A stretch of 64,000 nt of DNA from Parus major (Eukaryota > Chordata > Aves > Passeriformes > Paridae): positions 79,889,769 to 79,953,768 of the forward strand of contig NC_031768.1 in assembly GCF_001522545.3 (NCBI RefSeq), read 5' to 3'. The position numbers and the translations under genes are program-made. The notes under the pieces were generated by a model. The model did not search any database. It was not told where the DNA came from and worked only from the letters and a program-made list of their open reading frames with translations. Shown here in pieces: positions 25,801 to 37,975 of the stretch (its first letter is position 1; every line of letters begins with the position of its first letter).

Positions 25801-28800
25801 CACAGTCATGAGCTGACATTCAATGTACCCTACCACAAAACAGAAACCATTAGAACTGTCTGTCCTTAAAGAGATGGGAGAGAAAATTATGCCTGTCACA
25901 AAGTTCACAGAACCTCAAGCCTTTTGATAAAATGAGACAGAGATTTACTGCCTTACATCTATTTCAATGGAAGTGAGGTTTATATACTTCAACCTAGATA
26001 CCTTTTACCATTTTTTTCTCTATTAAAAGTGAAAAATAAATATAATTCTGTTAAATTTTTCATGTAAGTTCTCATGAAGAAGAGATATTCAATTTCACCT
26101 AAGAGTTTGCACTGTCCAACACTAAGCAGTTGTAGAAAAAGTTTCAGGGAATAGGATAAGATTAACATCTTATTCTTTATAAATTACTAGAAGAAGTTTA
26201 GTTTGCATACTCTGAATTAAGTTTTAATACAGTAGGCAATTCTAGTTATACTTCAGTTTAGAGCAGATGACAATTGGAATTACAATTGCTTTACAGAGGA
26301 CATCTAAATGAAATCCATAGTACTTTTAGAACTGGTTCTAATGAATCAGCACCTTACACAGCACACATGTGCATCACTAGAAATCTTTGTCTTTCAAGAA
26401 TGAATCTTTGAAAATAAAACCAGAAAGAATAGATGCCCCATTGTAAATTTATGGGTCCAAGGAATTCTCAAATCTGATAAATGCCCAACATCAATGAGAG
26501 CTTTGCTTTAATAACTTGGGCTTCTTTAATGTTTCTCTAATTCATGAACACCTCAAGGAACAGCTTAAACAAAGGGCACTAGACAAAGGCTGGCATGTTC
26601 TGCTGGGAAAGATCAAAGACACAACACCATATCAAAGACATGGCATTTTGGCACCATGGTTTTTCATGGAATGATAGATGGCTATTGCAAAAGCAATAAA
26701 TATTAGTAAAAGGCACTTTAAAGGAAGATGAAACTAAAGAGAGTCACTTGAAGGTTGCTCAATGACCATGGTTAGCTAACCAAACCTCTGTTTCTTAAGC
26801 TCTCCTGCATTTCACCACCTCATGTTTGCTAATATAAATAGCACTTCTGTAATATTTCCTTTTAGATTTGGAGTTAACATTACTTCTACCTCTTCTCTAG
26901 AATATTTTACTGTTGTCCTTTGGAGTTACAAGCATCCTAGAGAATAAAATAAAGGCAATTTTATCCCTCCCACACAGAAATAACTAACTGCAGTAATTTT
27001 CTTATCCTTTCACCTTTACTTTTCTTTTCTTTTTTTTTTTTGTGGTTACAGTCTTTAGTTATGGTTTTCTTCCTTTTTTAATTTATGCTATATATGCCAT
27101 GATATTCCAGGTTGAATAATTCTAATTTATTTTTCCAGTTTGGCATCGTGGCTCCACTTTTGTTCTATTATTAAATTCACTTTTCTGTGAGTGTTTTACA
27201 GAAAAGACCTCCTTCAATGCAGAAATAATTTCAAGATCAGCCAACACTAAAATAAAATAAAACCAGAATTCTCTGTTGTCCTTCTACTGGAAGTGTTGCA
27301 CTTTGAGCTGAACCTAAGAGAATAAAATATTGTTGGTTGTATTGGTTAGGTTGGATGAGTAAAAACTATATTTTACAATGTTAATTTTTTTCAGGGAATG
27401 ATCCAAGTATTTTCTGCCAAACACAGTCCCATGAAAATGTCCCAAGACATTTGACAGTAATCTGCCGGAAAACACCAAGAGAGCCATCAATAAAAGAGAA
27501 ACAAAATAAAACACCTCTACTATGTTCTCCATGTCTCCAGTCTTTGCCCTGTCACATGAACTGTAATCAAAGCCTTCTGTTTTGTTTTGCTGTCCCAAGC
27601 CTCTTGCTAGCTTGACTTCTAATTATTTTAGCCAGAGAATACTGATGCTATAGCCAAACTAAGTATAGCTTTCTGAGTAACATGGGGATGTTGTGCAGGC
27701 AATGTTCTGGATCAATTGTTCCCAGTTTTTATAGCCAAATTTCACACCAGCCAGAACAGATCCCGCTGAGAGAGCGTACATCAGAAGATTAGTTTCGGTT
27801 GTGTCCATATACTTGGCACATTCTTCATGGTTTGGGAATCTCTGCTTCAGATTAGGAAAATAACTCCTATTCAGGTATTTGCATGTCTTTCTTCCCACTC
27901 CTCTTTTCTATAACAGTTCTAATTAGCATTATCTTCATTTTTGTCATTTAAAAACAACAAAAATTTCAGGGACTTTTAATTGCATAAGTATAGAAATCTG
28001 ACTTTTTTTTTTTTTCCCTTGAGAACTTCAGAGGATTAGGCTGGAATTTTTTCTGTGAATTCAAGTTATATGTTTCTTTTTGGAAACTATGTTTATTTGT
28101 CTCATAAGTTTTCTTTTCTTTCTATTCTTATTGCCTAATTCTTTCTCATCACATAGGCACTTTGATTTCAGAACACCAAGCAATTTCAAGAACTCTTTTA
28201 TCATTCTAAACTTTCTGTGACTAATATAGACATCTCAGATAAGATTTTGCTTTTATTTCAGAAACCTTTCTGGGATGAAAAATCCTCACAAAATACTTAA
28301 ATTTCCTTTACAGTCCTTTTGGCAGACCTTTAGAAGGCAGTTTGGTCTGTAAAAGATCAAAATATAAGAACTCTTTAGCTGTATCAGACCCTGGCTGCTC
28401 AGTCTATTTTGAAACAAGTTCTTACAAGAAAAGTACTTCTGATTTCTCTTTTTTTTTTTTTCCTGAAGGTGATAGTTAAGGCAGTTCTGTCTCTTCATGT
28501 CCCCACAGCTCTTTTTCATCTTTCTTCTTTATGAGCAATTCCAGTGGTTAAAACAATTATAAAAATATAGATGGGTATAAATAGGTGTGTGACAAATAAA
28601 GACAAGCATGAGTCTTGAGTTCCTAACCAACAAAGAGTTCAGAAATAAATTCTGAAATTCAGGGTGTACTCTGATCATCACTATCACTCATTGTCTTTCT
28701 CAATTAAAAAATCGAATGCATTATCCCACTAAAATTAATTCAAATCTCATTCTTCCAAAGCTGTATGGGATTGGATAACAGAGAATTTAAGTCCAAAATA

Positions 28801-29554
28801 AAATCCTCAAATGTCACAAAATACAGTCATGAGATAATCTTGTTTTAGAATCAAGCATAAGTGTATATAGAAGTTTCTAAACTTTTGAGAACTATGAAAT
28901 TATAAGCACAAGTTACTTTATTTCATTGAAAGTATAGTCCACACCTCTTGTCATACTAATACTGTGTGGATAGACACTCAGTTGTAAAACCCTACACTAT
29001 TCCAGCCTAATAGAATTAGTGATGTTCCTGATTTACTGTCAGACAGAGAGAAAAAAATCAAAATAATTGTGTAACCTGTCAGAGGAGAGTGTCTTCTTGA
29101 TAACATCACTAGCCTGAACATTAGGTGGAGCCATCTGCACGATGCCTCCTCAGACCTCATCAATTGTGATGGCAATTTGTAACCGAGAGCATCTTGCATT
29201 TAGGTATTTCCTTGCAAATTAAAGTATCCTTCCCAGTCAACTTAATCTCTGCAAACAGTGGGAAGGAATTAAGGTAAAACTAGTTTCTGTATATTGCTGG
29301 GTTCTTTCCTGAAAAATTCTACGTTGGCAATGACTTATTTTTTGTTCTTCATTGTATTAATTGCCCCTTTATTTTACATTTATTTTACATTTTAACATTT
29401 GACATATTACTTATTAGAATTCCACTTCTAGTGTGAGGTTAAGGAAATTTTAAAAAATGAGAAGTAACACAGTATGTGACCTATTTATTTAAGGAAAATG
29501 GTGTTTTGCTGGTATGCTCAGGCCCAAAATTATTGCTGTTTTCTTACACCAAGG

Positions 29555-29647
29555 TTCATAGAATCATAGAATCATTTAATGGTTGAGGTTGGAAGGGACC
29601 TTAAAGATTATCTAGCTCCAACCCCCTGCCATGTGCAGAGGGACATG
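29555..29647 (-). mobile_element. CR1 LINE, short 3'-end fragment
   Basis: Opens with ttcatagaatcatagaatca, the reverse complement of the CR1 terminal repeat, then ggttgaggttggaagggacc, ttaaagattatctagctcc and aaccccctgccatg. About 93 bp, little diverged and strongly 5' truncated. Confidence 0.9.
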
Positions 29648-30600
29648 GTTTGCCTTTCTTTCCAGCTTTGCCATGTAGACCTAGTTTACCTCATGTGCCA
29701 TGACTAGATGGACTAAAGTACAGTTTGCTTTTGTCCACCTCTGACATTTCTATTTCTATGAAGTAGATATGTTTCCAACAACAGCCACCCCTCAAGGCTG
29801 GGTACCAAGGGCTCTACCAGCCATCCACAGCACGTGAACTGCTGTTCTACACTTACTACATACTGACATAATTTCAAGCACAGAATTTTTTCAAGATGAG
29901 CTTTTTTCTATTTATTTACCCGATAGTATTTTCTTCTTGCCCTTCCCTTCCTGTGCCTATAACAGCCTCAAGGAAACCAAAACTATGGCAATGCAACAAA
30001 CACAATACATTCCTACATTTTTGTCCCACTGCACTGCAGAAGCTGTTTTTCCTATGAATATGTACTTTTGCCTGGGTGAGTGCCAGCAAACGCTGTCATA
30101 AGCTTTATGTCACTGCCCACTCACAGACCACAGGAGCACCTCAGTGTCAGTGGTGTTTCCTTGCATAGCATATTCAGAAGGAATGACTTCTTTGCTCTCT
30201 CCAACAGCTGGTTTTCACAGCGTTTGTTCGTGTCTTTGAGACCACCATGGGTCTGTTGTATTTGCTTCAGGTGGGCTATTCAAAAGTTTCCCAGGATATT
30301 GCAGAGGGTGAAGGTGTACATGGACTGATAGCACAATATTAAGAGACATATATCTCTGGAGAAACATGCTAAACAATAATTTGTGGTAGAATGTCACAGT
30401 TATTTCACCTGTGATGAGCCAGCAGCCATGAGACTGCGGTTGCACAAACATCCATTGTGTTCACCCTCCTGGGAAGCATGTTCAGCTCCTCTGTCCTCAG
30501 TTGCTGTGATAGAAACTGATGTATGAGTAAGTTCCTCAGAAGCTATTCTGAGCTACTTTCAGTCTCATCAGCATTTCTGTTCTTCTAGACAGAAATCATC

Positions 30601-30713
30601 AAAATGTTCTCGTGGCACTTGGGGATGTGTTTTAGTGGTGGACTTGGCAGTGCTGGATTAATGGTTGGATTCAGTGACCTTAGAGGTCTTTTTCCAGCCT
30701 AAGGATTCTATTT
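30601..30713 (+). mobile_element. CR1 LINE, 3'-end fragment
   Basis: Contains ttttagtggtggacttggca, gtgctggattaatggttgg, attcagtgaccttagagg and tctttttccagcctaagg, followed by a single attcta tail unit. This is the sense CR1 3' end on the plus strand. Confidence 0.88.
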
Positions 30714-32063
30714 CCAAGCTTAATGGTCTAACCACCAAATTGTTTAGTCATGTCCATTCACACTTCCAATTAATAAATTGATGGTAACAGGATTTTATTA
30801 AAAAATAATATCAGCTTGATACCTAGAGGAAAAGGAATGCCAAAAAGAGATCTGATGATGAATATTTGCTTCATTTTATTAAGTAGTGTAAACAAATATT
30901 CATGCCAGGATGTTGAATACAACAGGAACTAAGAATCACCATCCAATAAAACCTTGGCATCCTTAGATGAGGTACTCAGAGTTCTGGCTGACACTGACAA
31001 ATAAATAAGTGAATATAATCTTGAGATATATTCATTAGTTTATTAAGAATAAACAGGACAGTCTTTAACAATGAATTTTTAAAAACATGAAATAAAGTGC
31101 TGAAAATCATATAGTGTATCTTATTTTAAGCAACACAGATTTAAAAATTATAAAATAAAATACTTAGTGTAAACAGGCAATTTTTATTCAGTTATCACAG
31201 ACTTGCAACCAAATAAAACTATTTAAATATCTAGGTTTCATACTGTCAGCAAGTTTTGCTGAAAGTGTTATCTAGTAAAAAAATCACGACAGCTTTGTTT
31301 CAAATTGATTTGGATTACATGGACTAGAAAAAGTATTTCAATAGATTTTGAAATTAAAATGAATTAAAATTTGCATGCAGGTTCTTTCTACTAAGCTTTT
31401 AAATGTCTCTCAATGTGGAGAATTGAGAAGATTTTTTCTGGTTTTTTTCTTCATATTTCTTCCTTTCCTTTGCTCCTTTTAAAGCCTCTGAGTCTGCTAT
31501 TTTTGGACTATACAGTGCATTTTTGAAAAGTTCTTGTAAGCTTTCTTTGAAAAGGTCAGATATGTCCATTGATTTACTATTGTTAGGTACTTCTTAAGTC
31601 TTCAAGTAATTTATAAAACTGTTGTGGAAGAAAAAGTTTTTAAGCAAAACAAGAAATTAAAACCTTTTAAAAAGTTCTCTTTTTTCCTCTTCATAATTCT
31701 ATTTAAAACAGAGCTTCTAGCAATCTATTATCATAAAATTTAAATGATATCACTGTTGAGAAAAGCTCCTATTAAGATTTGCTGTTACAACCAAAAGCTG
31801 TCTTGGCACTTATATGATTTTGTACTTCAAACTCACTTAGGCACTAAAACCTATTAATATTAACCCTTTTTAGAGCCACTTCTCACTTTACCTTTTACCA
31901 TGGTTCTCCTTGTTAGGAGAGCAAGTCTATGCCCTCAATCGGTACTTCTTTTAAACTAGGGAAACAAAAGATTATCTACTGACACTTTGATTCAAGAAAT
32001 GCATTCAGATGTTCAAAATGCCTTAGTGATCTCCTTTGGCACAGATCCCATCTTGATTCTAAT

Positions 32064-32110
32064 ATTTCCTTCTACATTTTTATATTTCCTTCTATATTTT
32101 TATATTTTCT
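32064..32110. repeat. 20-bp imperfect tandem repeat
   Basis: The unit atttccttctacatttttat is repeated as atttccttctatatttttat (one mismatch), then a partial third copy attttctta. Confidence 0.85.
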
Positions 32111-34564
32111 TAGTTGAAAGCTGTTGCTTGGCAACATGGGTATGGATTCAGCACTTTAAATTTTTTCTAGATTTGAAAGATTACTTGTTTGTTTGTTTGA
32201 TAAAGAGATCTGTTTCTTCAGTATTTGTAATGTTACAAAGATGTTCCCATAAAATTTTATGAAATATCTAGAGTATTGTAATCACTGAACTCAAAGGAGG
32301 AAATTAAATTATGGAACTAGAAGTTCAAGATATGTAAAACAAAGCTGTGGTGTAGAGGCTTTGTTATTCTCTGTTCATACTGGCCAATATCAATCAAATT
32401 TCTGGAAAATGCTCTCTCAATATATGAAATTTGGAATCAATTCTCTGGGATAATATTCATGATAAGATTTGGCTCGAATACAGTCTAACAAGAAAGTTCA
32501 TTAAGCTACTCTGAGAAATAAATAGTGGTTTTGCTGCCCATGAAGCCAGTGATAAACAGTTGCAATCATCAAGAGACTTGCCCTTAAGTAAGAGCCTTGA
32601 ATGAAAATGTTTTAAATGTAAATATGTGAATAAGATTTTAAGCTAGGGATATAGCCCTACAACTATTGTGCCATTTACCAAAGAATAGATAGAAAATGTG
32701 TTATCATATGTGACCCATTTTAGTTGGAAACATACTTTGCTATTTTAGTTAGAGGTTTTCACTTACAGAGCTGTCACAAGGAAAGGTCTTGCTATGTATG
32801 AACTGATATAACATGATAGATTAGTCTCTATTATCTTAAGTTATCATTAGTTTAGGACATAGACACACTAAGGAAAGCAATAAAACTTGCTGATCCAATC
32901 ACCTTGCCCTATGTCTTTCATGTCACTTTGAAATATTAACAAAGTACATCTCAAGTATCAATTTTCAAACAACCATTTTTTTCAAATTTTCATGTTTTAT
33001 AAATCTGCGACATATAATTGCAAGACAGAAAAGTATGTACTTCATGAAGCAACAATTTATTTTACAAGAAAGAGTCAGGTATTGATTTTGCATCACTATT
33101 TCCTGAATTTATGTCATCCACGTCATTTGTATATGAGTTAATTCTGGAATGTATTTTGCAATGCAATTTTTGAAAGAACTTGTCAAATAACAACCTATTG
33201 TGTTATAGTACTACAGAAAAGGTATTTAAGATTTTTAGATAACCCCAAAATATTATTTTTTTTTCTGTAGTCCATTAAGAGTCCTTTATTTTCAAAGCTT
33301 TGTTTTAATGGATTTAAAGCCAAAACCCTTCAAGCCAGATCTAAATATTTGCAGGTGAGTGAGAAGTTTGAGTAGTAGACTGTGTTCTCAGAGACAGACA
33401 TGGAGGTGCTGACAAACGTCACTTGCAGCTGGTAACCATAGCCACATTTCTGAAAACTAAAGCCTGATTATGATGTCTTAAGGGCTTTGCATGAGTATAA
33501 ACATTGTTTTCAGCAATTTCAACAAAAATAGGTTAAAAGTACATCTTAATGCTTTCTTTGCAGACTTAAATACAGATAGTGTGTTAAATGACATGTTTTT
33601 ACTTAAAGTGTGATCATCTCATCACATTTTTGTGCATTTTCTCTGTGTATTCTGGATGGCATCTGTTTTCAACTTTACACATTGTATACTTGTGTTTTTA
33701 AGCAAATTTCTAATGCAGAAGGCAATTACACACTTAGGGTACAGCTCACCCATGGGCCTTATTCTGTTTTTGTTAAGGCAAATCTCTGTTAACTCCATAC
33801 AACGAAGCAGCCATAAAAGTGCTGTTCAATGAAAATCATGCCTACTTGTACAGAGAAACTAGGCAAAAATTAATGGTCCTGATCTAATGGGCTTCATATC
33901 TGTGAGTTGTCTCACCTTATTTAAAAATGTTCCTCCTCCACATGGGTTAGCACAGTGTAAAGAAATATCAGCAATATTTATGCTGAGAGAAATTACTTTT
34001 TTAATGACATACTAAAACACAAAGAGGTGGTAAAGAAGCCACTGGCTGTGAATTTTTAAGGTTGGTAAAAAGTAGTTAAAGTGGTATTGTAAACAGGTGC
34101 TATGATTTACAGTCTTACCTTCAGCCAAATTGAAATTATCCTAAAGACCACTTCAAATCAAACTTCTATTGCTTCATGTTGCTGACATAAATTCTCACCC
34201 ATTAAAATGGTAAAACATGTGAGCTGATGTTTGATAAAGTTATTCAAATTCTCCTTCTGGGCCTTTACTGCATATAAAATTTCTTTACTGAATACCATTA
34301 GAGGGGGATTTCTGAGCCTCGTGAGCTTTGGTTTGTGCATAGTAAAACAAGTTTTGTCCTGTCTGTGTGGATGGAAACATAGAAATCAATCCCTCACTGT
34401 GTGAGTTACAGTCACGTAAAATGTCTAACTTCAAGCCCTGGCCAACTCAAGAAATTGATATAAAATTGAGTGCAGTGCATAGATGTGCGTTTGCTTTTGA
34501 AAAAGGTAGTTCTAAATCTGTAGGAATGAAAATAAAAACTGCTTCAGCAAAAGAAATAATGAAA

Positions 34565-34630
34565 ATCATAGAATGGCTTGGGTTGGAAGGGACACCTTCC
34601 ACTAGACCAGGATTTTCAAAGAGACCCAAT
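34565..34630 (-). mobile_element. CR1 LINE, 3'-end fragment with internal deletion
   Basis: Begins atcatagaatggcttgggtt, then ggaagggacaccttccac, tagaccaggattttcaaag. Compared with the copies at 29555 and 55002, about 45 bp between the two gggac motifs is missing. Confidence 0.82.
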
Positions 34631-37600
34631 TACTTAATGAAATATAACAGTGGAAGTAATTCTGGTTTCAGATTACTTTGTGCCACCAAGATGTAAATGT
34701 ATTCCTGTGCTCTGATTCTTGTAAAACATTTGTGATTTGCTGCAGTGATGAATCCTTTCATCCAGAATTCTCAAACCTTGTGATGTATGCATTGCATCAC
34801 AGCTGTGTTGGCACGTTTAACATGACACACTCTTTTCAAGAAGGTGGCTTTGAATGCTGTAGAGCAAGAGGCAGACAGACTGCAAGGCCTTTGACACATT
34901 TCCTTCCTCTGAAGCCAATGACTGTTTAGTGATGTTCTTTTTCTGACAGTCATGAGTCCTCCTCCAACAGTTTACCAACAAAAAGAAACGTTTACAACCC
35001 GTGTTGCCCGAATTATTCTGAGTTGAGCTTTAGAAGATGGAGGGCTTATAAAGCTGCTCTATAATTCAATTCTCTGTAAATCCATGGATAATACCAATTT
35101 GAGTGGATGGGATGAGCTAGTCATCACACACTGTATTGTCTGAGGGCAGGATGAATTAATTAGAGGGATATGTCTTGATCTGGGCAAGAGGCAGTCCTGA
35201 CTGATGTCAGTGGCAAAGCTTCAGCTGATTTCAGCAGGAGGAGAATTTGGGTTTATTTACACTCTTTGTATCATTATTCTAGGTAGAGCTTGGCTTTCTT
35301 TGCCATATTTGGCTCCATTTGCTGAACGTGATGTTAAAAAATTATTGAAATTACTGATTCCCTGGGGAACTGTGAATATTAACTTATTTGTATTTTTGAT
35401 TAATTAACTGTGTGCTAATTATTGGAATTATGGACTTGAAATTACTTATTCTTTCTCTGAAAAAAATCCTACATAACATTTGTCATTTTAAAACCTTTGC
35501 ACATGAAGAATTTGCTATGCATTGTTTAACTAGAAACTTTGTTAGCCCCTCTAGATTTACTAGAGTATACACCAAAGTCTGGAAATTTCAGACTTTTTAG
35601 AAAGTAATATTCTGCTTACCTCAGTACTATTAGACCAGTGGAACATTTATAGGTAGCCATGGTTTTAAAATAGGTCCTAAACTACAAATAATATTGTTAA
35701 CATACCATCCTTACCTTTCTGTTCCATGTTCAAAGATTCATCTTAAACTTTCTGATAAGTCATAAGCAAATTCACTCCAAGATAATAATGCTTAGTGTTA
35801 ACATATACTTTGCTATTAAGAGTAACTACTAAAATATGAATGTACTTTTGTTTCCTTAATTTTTTTTTGTTGTCCAACTTTTAAACTCATTTTTGTTTAA
35901 TGTTTACTTCTCTATAAAATACCTAGATATGTTTATTTCTACTGATTTAGTCATATTGTTCCTTGTTGATACATTAAGTATATTGTTTATTACTAAAAGT
36001 GTTTTTCTACAACAACAATAAGAGGTAACATCCCAAGTGTTTTCTAATTATATTTCATAGCATAGTTTAATAACTTCACAAGTATATGTTAAGAGCACTT
36101 AATAGCTAGTGCACAGATGAGAGATTGTTGCATGCTACTTTTTTCAGGCTGAAAATCCTGTAAATATATACTCATAGGATAAAAAAATGTATGTATATAT
36201 AAATAGTATGAGTATATGTGTTACATTTTCTGTCAAATAAGATGGCTTCACTTAAACAATTTTTTTGCCCATTTCTGAAATACTTTTAAAGTAGTAAGGC
36301 TATCACAGTTAACTGTTCATTCATATGACTATGTTTAAATTTATCTTAAAATTGTTGCATGTAAAAGTGGTGGCTGGATGTCTAATGGGGATCATTCCAT
36401 CACTGGCAGCCACAGTAAATTGTTATCATGAGATAAGTCTGATTCAGAATAATTTACTTTTCTCCTGGTGGACTTGATGTAATGAGAAATCCTCTGAATC
36501 AATGTAAGCAATCATGAGCAGAAATGCAGCACTGGTTTATATATCTGTGCTGCTGTAGAACAAACTGAGGATCTTCCTGCATTTAGGGTCATCCCAGAGA
36601 TGTTTCCATTCCAGGGGCATGGGATATACAGAAAATAGCTTTGTGACAGCATTTTAAGACATAAGGTGTTCTCTTATAACTTCTGCCAAGCCCAGGTTTC
36701 TTTTCATGACTATTTTTGTTATTTGTTTATACGCCCTTTGTAGATTACATAGCATTGCAATGGACACTACTTTTTGGTGCCCTGAAGCTATCCTGAAGTT
36801 TGGAATTCTGGAGGAGATAAAAATCGGTATTTTTACAGTAAAGATACATATGAAATTGAAGTGGGTTAGACACGAACCATTCTTTTTCTTTTCCTGTTTT
36901 TCTGCGGTTGCTGACATTATGTAACTGGTGGCTTTTAGGCTGTCTCAGGGAGAAGTTTACAGTTTGAGGAGCTTAGAGTGAATTATAAATATGACTCAAC
37001 AGCATTAATATTGTTCAAAAGAAAAGCTGCTGCCATATTTGGAAAATACACTTCAAGGATATGAAGTAATCTTTTTACCCTGCAAAAAGCCAGTGATGGA
37101 ACCAGTCCTGATGTCTGATGGCCAAATACATTTTCGGTTTTCCTACAGGCACATCCCTTCATTTGGCTTTACTCTCTTTTGACCATCCTTATCCAATGCA
37201 AAATCTGAAGAAAAATGCTTCCCACTACTCTTTTCAGAACATGCCATGAAAAGTTTGCTTTCTCTTTCTCCTTGCCCCTTATTAAGAGCTTATCAGTTTC
37301 TCTTGGTAGCTATAACCAGGGGACTGGACACAGTGTGGGAACCACCTGCTTGGAATGAGCACAAGCATTAACTTGGGATAGAACATCCATCCCTATGTCT
37401 ATACAGATCACAAGAAGACACTCCATCTCTGCCCTGTCATCTTTAGCCCTCAGAGCTCCCATTTTGATTCTCCCTGACAGCAGCAGCACCCAAGTCACAT
37501 CCATGACTCTGTCAGCATTATTAGCATCCCAAGGTAGCACTGAGTCTGTAGAGACAAGGACCAGCTGGGCACTTCAGCAAGAATGACACCCTGAATTACA

Positions 37601-37937
37601 GCAAATTTAGAAATTAGCTCATCAAAGCTGGATAAAAACCGGGATTATTCAGTCTAGACAAACCTCAAACCTTTACAAATAATTGATCTAGAGTGAACAG
37701 AGTAAAAAAGTAAGGGACTTCAATTGTAGCACAACTTTGTATTTAACCCTAGGAAAACCACACTGTCTAGCCATCTAAAACACCTTTCTTCTTGGAAATA
37801 TGTCAAGTATTTTCCTTCTCCCCATGAAAGAATTATTTGAGAATCAAGAGAGCATACTGCATAATTTAAGTATTCTTGGTGTTTTCAGGAGATTTCAGGC
37901 AAATTTTCCTTCATTTTAGGGGACACCTCATATGGCT

Positions 37938-37975
37938 TATATGTATAGATATATAGATAGATATATATAGATATA
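37938..37975. repeat. TAGATA/TATA simple repeat
   Basis: Mixed tatagata and tagatatata units over about 38 bp. Confidence 0.85.

Noticed and set aside
37610..37710. Possible old LINE words (gggattattcagtctaga)
   Set aside because: A single short resemblance with no continuation on either side.
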